A stretch of 64,000 nt of DNA, taken from the NCBI GenBank assembly GCA_963921935.1, contig OY998175.1:179153262-179217261 (forward strand), in the 5' to 3' direction. Positions 11,199 to 23,106 of this stretch are shown in pieces. How positions within the stretch are numbered: position 1 is the stretch's first letter; the number at the start of each line of letters is the position of its first letter. The translations under genes and the position numbers were made by a program. Under the pieces are notes generated by a model. That model did not search any database, was not told the DNA's origin, and worked only from the letters and a program-made list of their open reading frames with translations. Source of the stretch: Galeruca laticollis (taxonomy: Eukaryota; Arthropoda; Insecta; Coleoptera; Chrysomelidae).

Positions 11199-13062
11199 CT
11201 CATACGCCGTAAGAATCCAATATTAGTTCTAAAGCAAAATACAGAAAATTTAGTGCTCAATGAGTGCTGGCGATATGTGATAAGAAATTCAAACGAAATT
11301 TTTATTTTTTATTTTTATTATCAAAACTTCTAGTATGACACTCTGAGCATGTTCCTGGGGTGAATTCACAGATCTGCATCAGTAATGAATAATTCTAGGG
11401 GGTTTGGTATTTAGTGCTCAATTAGTGCTGACCGTAAAATAGCAATAATTTACTTGGAACAATTTTTCAATATTTTTTAATGATCAAAACTGCTAGATTG
11501 ACACACTGAGCATGTTCCTGGGGTAAATGCACTTATTTACATTAGTAATTAATTATTCTGTGGTGTTAGGTATTTAGTGCTGGCAATATGTGATAAGAGA
11601 TTTAACGGAAAATTCTTTTTCCAATTTTTATTATCAAAACTTCTAGTATGACACTCTGAGCATGTTCTGGGGGTGAAGACACAGACGTCTATCAGTAGTC
11701 GAAGCCTTGTGGATGAAATATATAGTGTTTCTTGATCGTATGCAATATTTCTTCATGACACGTTATCGCTTTATGTGTATGTAACGTATAGGTTTGATAA
11801 CAATACCTGTTGTTTCGATTTAATGCAATGCGATTAAATAACAATAATGTTCAAATATACAGAGTGATTATATTCATTGCAGATGCTCTTTTATTTTTAG
11901 AATATACATTCAGTATATTGTCTGAAAATTCCAAAATGATCTGGTAAATTGTAATGTATGAATTGGTAAACCCATTCAAGAAAAAGTTTTACTATTCCTT
12001 CGATTAATATCAACTTGCATTCATCTATCCATTGGATAATTTTTTTCTAAATTTTCAATTTTAATATTCCAAACCTGAGATATTCTCCTCACCGCCAGCC
12101 ACCTTTTTTTAGAGGACCTCCAGGAGATCGTTTACAGGGGCAATACAACTGTGCATTTTTTGAAACGAACAATGGAGTTTTAAAGTTGTAACAAATTCGC
12201 TGCTTGTGCAATAATTCCACGCTTACTACAAACGATGTGGATAATTAATTGTAGTGACATTTTTGTTTTTGGAGTAGAAATTGTAATGCCCGAATAATAA
12301 AATCGTCAATTAAACCATTAACACATCATAATATTCTTCCTACAAAACTTAAAATTGTATTACAATATACATACTACAAATGATTTTAGATATATTAAAG
12401 TAGTTTTCGTTTTTATCTGATGATGTGTTAATGGTTTCATTAACGATTTTATTTTTCGGGCATTACAGTTTTTAATACAAATATAAAAATGTTACTACAA
12501 ACTACATCAATACTAAACCCCAAACCCCGCAAAACTATAATGCAGATCTGTGTATTCACCCCGGATCTTACGTAGACTATCCTACCAACACTTTTTATCA
12601 TAAAATAATATCATATAATAAATTTCTGCTCTGTTATGGACTCATTTTTTCCGTTAAATCTCTTATCACATATCGCCAGCACTAATTGACCCTAAATACC
12701 TAACATCATAGAATCGTTCATTACTAATGTAAATATGTGTATTTACTCCAGGAACATGCTCAAAGTGTCAATCTAGCAGATTTGATCATTAAAAAATATT
12801 GAAAAATTGTTCCGAGTAAATTATTGCTATTTTACGGTTTTCACTAATTGAGCACTAAATACCAAACCCCTTAGATTACTGATGCAGATCTGTGTATTCA
12901 CCCCAGAAACATGCTCAGTGTCATACTAGAAGTTTTGATAATAAAAATTGAAAAACTTTTTTTTTCGTTTGAATTTCTTATCACATATCGCCAGCACTGA
13001 TTGAGCACTAAATTTACTGTATTTTGCTTTAGAACTAATATTGAATTCTTACGGCGTATGAG
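11199..13062. mobile_element. Foldback-type element 1 with tandemly repeated arms
   Basis: The ends are CTCATACGCCGTAAGAAT at 11199 and its reverse complement ending at 13062. Each arm is made of about three direct units of about 162 bp beginning ATTTAGTGCTCAATTAGTGC (left arm 11248, 11409, 11572). Each unit includes TGAGCATGTTCCTGGGG. The same units run inverted from 13010 back to about 12530. An inner inverted pair (about 12235-12345 and 12415-12525, containing AATGCCCGAATAATAAAATC) closes on an 80-bp loop. The left arm has about 500 extra bases (11725-12230) with no counterpart on the right. No coding sequence and no clear target duplication are seen. Complex arms built of tandem repeats recall Drosophila Foldback and Galileo; the superfamily cannot be assigned. 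Confidence 0.7.
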
Positions 13063-13065
13063 TAA

Positions 13066-16000
13066 AAAAACTAAAGGCAAACTTTTAAAAATAGCCACTA
13101 GAAATATTAAAACCCTATTAAAAATTGATAAAATGGAAGAAACAGCAAGAGAGTTGGAAAAATACAATATAGATGTAACAAGATGGGAAAAATCAGGAGA
13201 AATAACAAAAGACAAATACACGTTCCTTTATAGTGGAGAAGAGAAAAGGAGTAGGAATGGAGTAAGTTTTTATATTAAGGATTTAATGAATAGTATTACT
13301 CAATTTACGCCAGTAAATGGTAGGATTGGACTACTGAGGCTTAAAATGAAAAACGGTTATATCTCAATAATACATATTTATGCACCCACGGAAACAACGG
13401 AGGATACGGAAAAGGATCGTTTTTATGAAAAATTATATGAGGTATACGAAGGTTGTCCAAAAAAAAATATGAAGTGATGATATTAGGAGATGCAACTGCC
13501 AAAATGGGAAAGGAAGTACATCTAAAAGATATAATAGGAAATGGAAGGGGAACAATACATAAAGAAACTAACAACAATGGACATAGAGTAATTCAGCTAG
13601 CAGGATCCCTAAACATGACCTTCCTATAAGAAGACACAAAGTGACTTGGAGACACCCATCGGGAGAAATCAAATAGATCATATACTAACAACAAAACAAA
13701 TATGTAGACATATAACTAATACAAGATCGTACAGAGGAGCACAAGCGAAAACGGACCGCTATTTGGTAATAGCGACGATACAAAATTTAACGATACCAAA
13801 ACAATATACTGCCCGCAGTAACAGTAAAAAATGGGCGTAGGTAAATTGCGCACAGTGGTCATGAAGTTTCCCAATATTGGGAAGGGTTCGTCAGGTAGTT
13901 GCAGCCAGGGGATTAAGTCTCTGTATAGGTAAATTGCACACAGCGGTCAAATTGTATCATTAGTCCGGTATACCTCAAAACTGTTTCTTTCTGATATAAT
14001 CAACGAATAAAAGTTGATGAAAAGAACACTTCTTGTAAACTATCTAACCTAACCTAACTTTTAAAATTCGTGGAGTCGGTAGAAAGTTGTATGCCATTTA
14101 CCTAGACCCTCTTTAGGGTCACTTGTGCGCAATTTTCCTATGAAAAAGAAACATTTTGGGTATACCTGGCTACAAACTGACCGCTGTGCGCAATTTACCA
14201 ACCCCGTAAAAAATGGGATGCTAAAACTCTACAAAAGGATGAAGTAAAAGAAATTTTGGAAAATGCATACAAACAGAATAAAGCAGATCATATATTAAAT
14301 ACAGATATAGAAAACATCTGGCTAGAAATGAAAAATAATATAATAAAAACGACTCAAGAGGTTCTCAGAAAATCAACAAATGAACAAAGAAGCAATTTGT
14401 TTGATAATGAATGTGAGGGTATTCGAAAACAGAAAAACGTAGCAAGAATTAAATGGACTAGGACAAAAAACAACATGACAGAATTAACTATGAATTAAAA
14501 AGGTATGCAGCAAATAATTTATACAAAAAGAAAAAAAAACATATGGTTAAATAATATATTAGAAAATATAGAAAAATAAAGATGTCAAAATAAGATAAAA
14601 TAATTTTACAAAAACATAAAATTATAATACAACCAACCAAAAAACATAATAAGAGGAATAAAAAACAGAACGGGGAAAACAGAACACGACCATAAAAAAA
14701 ATAGAAAAAATATGGGGAGAACGCTACAAAGGAATAGTGTACATGGAAGAACATAACGATGCACTTACACAATATGTAGATGGGCCACAATTGCAAGAAG
14801 GAGAAGAGGAAGAAGGAAGAAGGAAGTCCAGTAGTAGATGAAATAAAAGATGAAATCAGAAAACTAGAAAATGTTAAGGCTACAGGGAACGATGAAATAG
14901 AAGCAGAATTGTTGAAATATTGAGGACAACAATTACAGTAACAAATATGTCATCTAATGAAAGAAATATGGATTCAAAATTAGATGCCGGAAGATTGGCG
15001 TACCCGTATATAAAAAGGGAGAAAAGGAAAACTACCAAAATTACCGACCAATAACATTACTAAATGTAACATATAAGATACTTGCCAATTTAATTAAAAA
15101 ACGTCTAAAACTACATGCAGAAAAAATTCTCGGGAGACTACCAAAACGGTTTGATGCCAGGAAGGTCGACAATTAATGCAATACTCATTCTAGAGCAAAT
15201 ACTGCAAAAAACTGAGAACATAACAGAAGGACACATGGAGTCTTCATAGATTTAAAAAGTGCCTTTGATACAGTATTTTGAACGCATATGTAAACGAACT
15301 AGAAAGATTGACAATCCCAAAAAACCACTAAGAAAACTGATTAGCATCGGTTTAATAAATACGAGAGCAAAAGTCAAATTTCAGGCCATAACAACACATC
15401 TATTTGAAATTAATAGAGGGGTCAAACAGCACAATCACAAGTTATAGCATATGCAGACGATGTTACGATAATAGCAAATACAAAAGAACAACTAATAAAA
15501 TATATATATAAGCTAGACAGGGAAGCAAAAAAAATTGGTTTGTATATAAATGAAGACAAAACAAAATATATGTATATAGGAAGAGAAGACAATAACGCAG
15601 AAAATTACTTTGAAACAGAGAAGCACATATTTGAGATTGTCAACCACTGCAATTATTTAGGAGTTATAATTGGCAAAGATAGAAAATAACGAATGGGAGA
15701 TAGGATATTAAAAGGAAATCAAGTCTATGGTCGGAATCGAGCAATGTTAAAAAGTAAAACATTAAAAAAAAGCAAAAATAAATATTTATATGACGATTAT
15801 TAGACCAGTTATCACATACGCAATGGAAACAAGCACAATAACAAAACATGAGGAAAATGATATTAAACTATTAGAGCGAAAAATAATGGGACTATATATA
15901 GTTCTGGGACCAGACACTACAAGAGATGTGACCTGTAAGGCACAAAAGTAATGAAGAAATAGAGGATGAACTTCAAGGCGAAAACATTACAAGGTTCATA

Positions 16001-16338
16001 AAAGCACAAATATTACAATGGGCAGGGCATATAATGAGAAGAAAACCATCAGAAATCATCAGGAAAACTACAGAGTGGATCCCAAACTGGTCTAAACAAA
16101 GAGGAAGGCCTAGAAAAAGATGCAATAGAAGCAGATTCAAAGAGCATAGGAATAAATAGCTGGAAACTAAAATGTAAAAACAGAGTAGAGTGGCAAAAGA
16201 TAACCTGAATAGTCAGGACCCACAACAAACTGAACAAAAATAGATGAGAAGAGAAATGTTCCACCTCAATAAATGGATAAAAATGCAATACATTACCCAT
16301 AATCCGTAAGGATCGAACGGCTTGATGATGATTTGCTT
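13066..16338 (+). pseudogene. RTE-type LINE (endonuclease and reverse transcriptase), broken
   Basis: The first open piece (to 13477) has the start of an APE-type endonuclease: KIATRNIKTLLK, then a GVSFYI block and IIHIYAPTE, and after a frameshift LGDATAK. This is the order in RTE-clade LINEs and the derived craniofacial-development-protein-2-like genes. Reverse-transcriptase pieces follow in several frames: ENYQNYRPITLLN near 15030, FIDLKSAFDT near 15250, the catalytic AYADDVTII at 15446-15472, and NYLGVIIGK near 15655. Further pieces are WAGHIMRRK and RGRPRKR near 16020-16110. The tail is GATGATGAT-like, as in RTE. At least eight frameshifts or stops are present and a 0.37-kb MITE is inserted, so it is dead. 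Confidence 0.8.
13837..14205. mobile_element. MITE nested in the RTE LINE
   Basis: The ends are inverted: GTAGGTAAATTGCGCACAG at the left and, inverted, GTTGGTAAATTGCGCACAG at the right. The word GTAAAAAATGGG stands on both sides (13825-13836 and 14206-14217). Removing the insert and one copy leaves the LINE frame continuous, which supports a real insertion. A third copy of the end sequence (GGTAAATTGCACACAGCGG) lies inside at about 13929. There is no coding capacity. The duplication is longer than the common 8-9 bp, so part of the shared word may be chance. Confidence 0.7.
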
Positions 16339-16660
16339 GCAAACTTCTCTGCCTTTTTTTATGAGTAAATGACTCATGCCTCGAAGGTCTGCCTGCTTGA
16401 ACCCGTTTTGCTCATGACGTACGCCCTACCAGAAACTAAAATAGGTTGAGCACTTATTTGAGTTTTTCTAGAAGTAGGTAGTGAATAAAAAAAATGTAAG
16501 AAATTAACAAGATTTTCTATACACTATGTTTTCTTTAATTTTACTTCAACTTAGAGACAATATTTGTTATTCGTTGAAATTGATGTAACATTTCGGCGAC
16601 TGCAATCGAATGTTCGTAACCATCTCTGCAGTTATTGCAATTCGATATGTTCTCTAGTTT
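16339..16660. other. No gene seen between LINE tail and MULE
   Basis: Short spacer with nothing recognisable. Confidence 0.4.
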
Positions 16661-16925
16661 GGGAGAATCTGTCTGTACCGCAGGCATATTTGTATACAAC
16701 ACCCAGGATCGTCTGTCGGCTTTCGCCCGAACATCTCTGGTAAATAGCAGACGATATGGCAAATCGCTTGGGTAACTAACACCCATGATCGCAAAAATGT
16801 TCAGTTTTGAAAAAAGCGCCAAAAGCGGATAAGATTGATGTTAGTACAACGCAAACCAAACGATTAGTATTGATTCAGTACGGAGGTTTAGGTTTTTATA
16901 TTTGCTTTTATGATTAAATAAAATA

Positions 16926-19330
16926 TGAATTTGCCACCAAATTATGAATACAACATAGTTGATGACCACACAGTTAGGACCACCTTATCTAATAAGGAAG
17001 AAATAGAAGTAAGTACCTTTTATAATTCTTGAATACTTAATTGAAGCCGGTAAAAATGAGGTTATGTCCGGGTTAGGAATTTTATCACAAATGTGTACCT
17101 ACAATGTAATTGCGTTGAGTGTTATACAGGGTCTGCTCAAATTTGATTAGAATTGGTTAAATTAGAATAGAAATGCCTGTGGTTAAATTAGAATAGTTTG
17201 GATCAGATGGGTTACGGCGTTAGTTTTGGTTAGTTTCGGTTGGATATAGTGATGCTTTAATTTTAATAACAGATAATAACATGGTCATAGCCATCATATT
17301 ATCTATTTAAGTTGTGAAATTTTAGAACAGACTAGTACAAGATCTAGCGCCACTGAGGGCGTGCTCGTTATTTTGGCTGTCTCAGAAACTTTTTATTCGA
17401 TTTTTTTTTGGTTTTGTAACGTCACATTTTCTTAAATTTGAGACACCCTATATATTTGATCCCACATTTAGTAACTTTAAAACTATTTTTTTATCAAGTG
17501 CAAACATTTTATCAAAAATATTTGCGTATAGAGTACCTTATACAAAATTAATAAAGAATGTAATTTTTTTACAGAAATGGATGACAGATTATCAGAATAC
17601 TACCAAAACAGCTTGGAGCATACACAAAACTGTTCAAAACCCCATTAAGACCGCCAAGAAAAACTTATTTAAACGATACTATTATTGCCATTTTAGTACC
17701 CGTGAAACAAAAATTTCTGAAACTAATCGAAAGAGAGCTCATGCATCGCGAAACATAAATTGTCCTGCCAACATTATAGTCACAGTACATCGTATTCCTC
17801 CTCAATATTCCAGAGCAAATCACCCTAATAATATTGCTGAAAATTGGCCGTGTCTGATTGTTATTTAATAATAATCACAATCACACAGTTGATAGCGCAG
17901 CAGCAGACCCATTGCAAATGAAACCATTCAAGAGATTCTTCAATATTTTGAGAGGGTCCATTCAGTGTCATCGGCTTACCATAGTTTCTGTTTTTCAAAA
18001 ATGGAGACACTTGGAAATGATTACGATGAAATGATGTCAGACAGACATTATTTTCCAACAAAAAATGATTTTTCAAATATTTGGAAAAAGTATTTTAAGG
18101 CATCATTTGGTGCTCGTTCTGGAAAAGCTGCACTGGAAAAAAATTTGTCTTCTACTGATACTCTATATAAAATTGAACAAATTTCAGAACATTACGTCGT
18201 TTCTCTATGCACACCGATGATGCAAAGAGCAGCAAGTCTGCTAGTTCAAACTTCTGAAATATTATTTGTTGATGGCACTGGAAACTGTGATATAGAAAAT
18301 CACCAAAATATTTTTTTTGTAACGCAGTTTTCGGTTGGAGTTATTCCAGTTGGATGTGTCCTTACAACTTCTGAAAAACGTGAGGTGTTTGATGTGGCTG
18401 TAAAAAATTTAATAGAAATTATGCCCACAAAAATATGTTCTTTAGTTATTTTAACTGATGATGATTTAAAATAGCGAAACGTGCTCCAAACATATTGGCC
18501 AAATGCGACATTGTTACTCTGCACATTCCATGTGTTGGAATCGGCCTGGAAATGGATTTGTGCCTCCGGCAATAATATTGAGCGCGATAATAGACAAGAT
18601 TTATACAGACTTTTTAGACAAATTTTAATGTCAAATCAAAGTGAGGATCAAGTTTAGTCCAACATTGCATTATTTTTTGAAAAAACTTCTAAGTATCCCA
18701 AATACCAAAACTATGTACAGAAAATGTTGGAAAGAAAAGAGGTTTGGTGTCTTTTTTACAGAAAAAACTTTCTTACACCAACAATATGGTTGAAGTAGTA
18801 TTTAGGCTTTTTAAAGATATACCGTTAGAAAGAACGAAAGCCTACAACCTTGTCCAGTTGGTAGATTTTATTACAACAAATTTAAACGCCTATTATAAAC
18901 AAAGATTATTAGATGTGGTTACCACCAAAGTAGATATTAGGAAATATACAGTAAATGATAAGGATGTTAAACCAGATAACATAAAGGAATTGAATAAATT
19001 TCAATATTCAGTCCCAAGTTCCTCAAGCTCTATCGAATATTATGTTGATATGCAAAGTTTTACTTGTTCTTGCCCCGAAGGCTATACAGGGAAGATATGC
19101 AAACATCAATCAGGTATTATAAAAAATACAACATAGCATCGGCATGTAATATCTTGTGTCAAGACCAAAAAATAATTTTATATAAGATAGCTACTGGCAC
19201 GAACCCTCCTAACTAGTTGTTAAAACCACTGCTTTTAGTAAAAGAACCGGAATCCAGCACTACCTGTGTAACAAAAAATACAAATTATTTGTCAGAAAGA
19301 CTCATCACAACCTCTTCATTAGATACAGGG
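16926..19330 (+). pseudogene. MULE transposase with zinc finger, DDE core and SWIM domain
   Basis: Exon 1 starts MNLPPNYEYNIVDDH at 16926 and ends at a GTAAGT donor near 17005. The acceptor TTTTTTTACAG at 17574 opens exon 2 with a Cys/His DNA-binding region (RYYYCHFS, NRKRAHASRNINCPANI). After a frameshift near 17870 comes the MULE core: FVDGTGNCDI (first Asp), VILTDDDLK (second Asp), a stop, and LLLCTFHVLESAWKW. Then follows a SWIM finger, Cys-x-Cys...Cys-x-His, in FTCSCPEGYTGKICKHQ (19063-19113). A post-SWIM ATGTNPPN block lies near 19195. MULE transposases cut both strands at the element ends. Several stops and frameshifts make this copy inactive. Confidence 0.75.
17120..17455. mobile_element. 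MITE in the MULE intron
   Basis: ATACAGGGTCTGCTCAAATT at the left faces the inverse of ATATAGGGTGTCTCAAATTT at the right. It belongs to the same ACAGGGTGT-ended family as other small elements in the window. It is non-coding. Confidence 0.5.
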
Positions 19331-19480
19331 GTCAGGGCAGTTGAAATTTGCAATCACGGTTGCTATTTAGTAAATAGGATTTGCGATATCATATGCTCTT
19401 TACGGAAGAGGTTACGGCAGCGTTCGGGCTACAACCGAATCGCAATCATGGACGTCGTTTACAAATATGCGTGCCGCAGT

Positions 19481-20094
19481 AAGGAATGATATATCAAAAT
19501 GAGTTTACAACAACTGCATTGTTTATCGCGGTGCAGATTTGACTTCCGCTACGACGTAGTAAAGAATGTTTTACAAGAACAACATTATTTCTTTTACATT
19601 ACTTACCTTGGTACAGCCTCGCTCTCTGCTGTACCGCGGTTGATAATGTATTTACGCGTACTGATGCTGAATATTTTACTCTAGTATTTAACATTTTTCA
19701 ATGAAATGTTTTGACACCCCTTTGTGATGTTGTTTGGTATGTTTCTTATAACATAAATCATTTCAGAAAACTGGCTGCGTCATCAAAAGAAATGCACTTC
19801 ATACGTGTACTGTATTGGAAAAGCTAATACAATTAATTAATTTTTTATTTATCATTTTAACCCTACAATATTTTGATGTATAAAATAATAAAGTAATCTC
19901 AGTGACATCAATAAACATTTTGTAGGTAATGGAATTAAGAATACAATAAGCCGCCACTCGATCTGATCTGATAATTAGAGGCGGTGAAAATTTAGAAAGA
20001 ACGGAATATTTAATTTTTATTTAACTAATTGATATCTCCGTAATTTTTATAAGATTAGTGCTGGATTTACGATATAACCCATCGGTACCTAAAT
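19481..20094. other. No gene seen
   Basis: AT-rich sequence with nothing recognisable; it would be the 5' part of the host-gene intron, next to the donor at 20100. Confidence 0.4.
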
Positions 20095-20100
20095 ACTAAC

Positions 20101-20479
20101 CCGATATCGTAGACATATTCGAGGGCTCTCTTTTCTCTTCTTCTTCGTCCTCTTCTCGACATTGGGACAACCTTCTAGACGCCATTGTCATCTTAGAAGG
20201 TAAGCTATTACTATGATTACTGAAATATCTGTGGAAGAATGTATTACTAGTCTCTTCTTCGGGTACTAAATCCTTCATACCACCGATAGATGAAATTACT
20301 TTGTAATTTATAGTTTCTACTAGATCTGGTTCTACGTCACTTTCTTCCGAATAAGAATCTTCCGATTCCTTTTTCGGATTAATATTTATTATATCTTTGG
20401 AGGTCCCTGCGATGGAATGGGTATTATTTTGAGGTTCTTCGATAACAGTATTTGTTTGTTGGGTAACATCTGTGTCCAT
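20101..20479 (-). CDS. First coding exon of an unrecognised acidic, serine-rich host protein
   Basis: The frame starts at ATG 20479-20477, directly after TTTAG, which is both an in-frame stop and a possible splice acceptor for a 5'-UTR exon. It encodes 126 residues plus one base before a GTTAGT donor. The peptide begins MDTDVTQQTNTVIEEP, has acidic patches (ESEDSYSEESDVEPD; REEDEEEEKRE), a possible phosphosite segment ASRRLSQC, and no membrane span or known fold; it is probably disordered. Its balanced codon use contrasts with the repeats around it. The overhang of one base matches the exon at 1-206, giving a composite of at least 194 residues. I do not recognise the family and assign no function. 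Confidence 0.6.
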
Positions 20480-20671
20480 CTAAAGGTACATTGCGATTAA
20501 GTAATGCCAGTATGCCAGTCAGAAAATTTTGGCGAAAACAGGATTTTGACTACGGGAAATGGTAGTACTAGAAGTGAAAGAATGGATAAACGACCTAATA
20601 TTCTGAGATTGGATGAAAGGGGTTAAAATATCGGTTTTCGATATTCAAGCAAAGCTAGACTTCTATACAAA

Positions 20672-20674
<3 letters not shown>

Positions 20675-20724
<50 letters not shown>
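20675..20724. repeat. (TA)n microsatellite
   Basis: About 25 TA units. It lies exactly where the N-terminal half of the Tc1/mariner-like element at 20738 should be. Confidence 0.95.
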
Positions 20725-20727
<3 letters not shown>

Positions 20728-20787
20728 AATGTAACACAATTTGGTTGTTTTCAAGCAAAAGTTAAGAGAGAGTGAAGCCTGTTATTG

Positions 20788-20826
<39 letters not shown>

Positions 20827-20841
20827 TAATAATAATAATAA
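20788..20841. repeat. (TAA)n microsatellite
   Basis: About 17 ATA/TAA units with one interruption near 20825, inside the Tc1/mariner-like element. Confidence 0.95.
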
Positions 20842-20989
20842 ATCAATGTTCTTGAATACGATGCTGCTTATCCCGAAGCGCCATTACGCTGTGGTGCGAG
20901 AGATGTAGGTGTATTAAGGGTATCCAATCAACGAATGTTTTTAACCCAGTTCAAAGTTTAAAGCAAACGGACTATAATAAAAGAATAGA

Positions 20990-21712
20990 ATTTGCAGAAT
21001 TTGTGTTGGTAAAATGTCAAGAAGATAATGAATATTAATTTGAAGAATATTATATGGTGCGATTAATCAAAATTTACGAAAAACGGAATGTTTAATAGGC
21101 ACAATTCGCATTACTGGGGCGAAGAAAATCAACACATAACAAGAGTACGTAGTATTCAAGAGTGATGGGAGTTTAATGTCTTTTGTGCGATCAGAGACAA
21201 CCAGGTTGTAGGTCTTCACTTTTATGAAGGAAACTTAAATGGTCAGAAATGGTGGTACCATTATTTTAAATTTTGTTATTTTCTAAAAATTACTCTTTTA
21301 GGTCAAAGATATCTTGACACATTGAGAGAATTAAAAACAAATTATTTATTTAGATCGTTTACCACCGCATGAATTTAGAAAAATATTTTTACTTCACGAT
21401 GGAGCTCCTCCTCACTCTTCCAGAATGGTAAACCAATTTTTAAATAAGACGTTTGAAGATAGGTGAATAGCTAACAACGGTCCTTTTCGGTAGCCTCCTC
21501 GATCACCAGATATAAGTAACACGTTTAGTTTTTTTATATGGGGCTACATCAAAAATAGAGTGTATTCCCAATCTATAACAACAAAAGAATATTGTGAATG
21601 TAGAGTTCTCAATGCATTCAATTCTCTCCCTACAACAATGACGACAAACGAAGGTGTGATGAAAATGATTACTAAATGTTTGCAAGTTCAAGGAAGAAAT
21701 TTTGAACGATGA
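20990..21712 (+). pseudogene. Tc1/mariner-superfamily transposase, catalytic half (copy A)
   Basis: Readable pieces in order are GMFNRHNSHYWGEENQH, VVGLHFYEGNLNGQ, RYLDTLREL, HDGAPPHSSRMVN (second catalytic Asp), PPRSPDIS with LWGYIKNRVY, and a C-terminal VQGRNFER before TGA at 21710. This is the insect family whose N-terminus carries a DUF4817-type helix-turn-helix. A short insertion splits NGQ from RYLD near 21250-21305, and several frameshifts occur. Cut-and-paste activity is impossible from this copy. Confidence 0.7.
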
Positions 21713-22208
21713 AATAAAACAATATGATTTGTTTAAAACCTCATTTATTTGAACTAATCTTCAATTTAAACTGGTTGACGCGTTTCACTAACACAGTAGC
21801 TTTGTCAAAACGAATGAAGGTATAATTTAAAAATGTTTTAATATATACAGTGCCTAAATACAGAATTCTATTTACTAATGTTAACAAAGGTATTGAAAGA
21901 AATTACCTGGAAATTCATTCACTACAAACATTCCTAAGGTATCTTCTAGGTAAAAAGGTTTAATAAAGATAGCTTAGGAATGTTTGTAGTGAATGAATTT
22001 CCAGGTAATTTCTTTCAACACCTTTGTTAACATTAGTAAATAGAATTCTGTATTTAGGCACTGTATATATTAAAACATTTTTAAATGATACCTTCATTCG
22101 TTTTGACAAAGATATCTGTGTTAGTTAAACGCGTCAACCAGTTTAAATTGAACATTAGTTCAAATAAATGAAGTTTTAAACAAATTATATTGTTTTATTT
22201 CATCGTTC
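21704..22208. repeat. 505-bp near-perfect palindrome
   Basis: GAACGATGAAATAAAACAAT at 21704 is mirrored by its reverse complement ending at 22208. The arms run to 21938 and from 21973, around a 34-bp loop. Very few mismatches are visible over about 235 bp per arm, so it formed recently or is kept similar by gene conversion. Confidence 0.85.
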
Positions 22209-22349
22209 AGTATGGATCTTCATCAAGTAAAAGCCTCATGTATTCAAATTTTGAACATTTGTAATTTATGTATGTGGAAATACATTAAAAAACACGGCCT
22301 ACTTATAATAAGCAACAATACGCCAAAAACAACTAAAATTTCATGATTA

Positions 22350-22559
22350 TCAATAACAGGCCTCACTCCCATAACTTTTGCTTGAGAACAACCAAATTGT
22401 ATTATTGTTTAATATTCTCTTTCGCGTGGGTCGTGGTCGATTTAGATATCCTGTGCTTGTGGCAAATACAACACATGTTCTAGTAACAACTGTGTCACAT
22501 TCACCATGTATTAAAAGTAAATTTAGATAATATTCATTGTTTAATTCCAAACGAGCCAT
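22350..22559 (-). pseudogene. N-terminal helix-turn-helix of the same transposase family (copy B)
   Basis: A 69-codon frame begins MARLELNNEYYLNLLLIHGE and continues through a basic TRKRI segment. It fits the start of DUF4817-type proteins (pattern 'NEEY-x-DMLL-x-YGE ... A-x-x-Y'). This is a DNA-binding half without a catalytic domain. Confidence 0.5.
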
Positions 22560-22623
22560 TTATATCACTGTACTATGCGATTGACTTCAAATAATGACAA
22601 TTAATACCATTTAATTATTACAG

Positions 22624-22895
22624 GTAAATACACAGCCTGCTAAAATAATAGAATAAATAACGAGACCTACACCTACGCAGTGATAAGGCGGAAATAATGA
22701 ATATTTATAAATACAAGTTAATATCTCAAAAACACTTAAGATTGGGTATAGGGTAGTGAACATAAACTGCCCTTATTTTCGGCCTTAGAATTAAGTAAAA
22801 TAAAAAAATATGGTTGTTTCGTTTAAAAAATTAAGATATTTGACATTATTTAACTTGAACTTTTCATCGTTTTTTTAACAGCCCTGTATAAAAAA
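22624..22895. mobile_element. Probable small MITE
   Basis: ACACAGCCTGCTAAAATAAT at the left faces an inverted TATACAGGGCTGTTAAAA at the right. It is non-coding, and the end match is imperfect. Confidence 0.35.
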
Positions 22896-23106
22896 AAGAA
22901 GTTTTCGAGATGTCACCAATTTCCTTGATTGTCCTACTAATCAACCCGACAAGATGTTTTTTATTTGGTACTGGGGATGTTCACACAGAATTTTCAATAA
23001 AGCCTGTCAATTTTTTATTAAAAAATGATAAGTATAAATTTTAGATATAGGATATTCTATACAAAGTGACATTCAAATTTAATAATTAATCCGAAAAGTT
23101 AATAAT

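Larger units (their letters stand above)
16661..19480 (+). mobile_element. MULE DNA transposon, copy 2 (most complete)
   Basis: Degenerate inverted ends of about 130 bp flank the transposase. The left end (about 16670-16800) contains GCATATTTGTATACAACACC. The right end (about 19345-19475) contains its inverse, with the same CCCGAAC and AAATAGCA blocks in order. The GCATATT-CGTA motif is also in the arms of copy 1, which ties the copies to one family. A MITE sits in the intron of the transposase gene. Confidence 0.65.
207..20100 (-). other. Putative 19.9-kb intron filled with transposons
   Basis: This is the interval between the two phase-compatible minus-strand exons. The donor is GTTAGT at 20100-20095 and the acceptor ends at 207. 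It contains all the elements listed between 0.6 and 19.5 kb. The intron call is an inference from the splice sites and reading frame alone. Confidence 0.5.
20738..22560. mobile_element. Two Tc1/mariner-like elements tail to tail
   Basis: Copy A (plus strand, about 20738-21955) keeps the catalytic half; copy B (minus strand, about 22560-21956) keeps the N-terminus. Both contain the same segment ending GCCTGTTATTGATAAT (plus near 20776-20795, minus near 22358-22343), which fixes their alignment. They meet at a shared 3' region that forms a near-perfect palindrome (21704-22208). Copy A has lost its N-terminus to the TA tract; copy B has lost its catalytic core by internal deletion. Confidence 0.65.

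Noticed and set aside
16541..16822. Minus-strand 93-codon frame
   Set aside because: It overlaps the MULE terminal repeat and shows no protein family.
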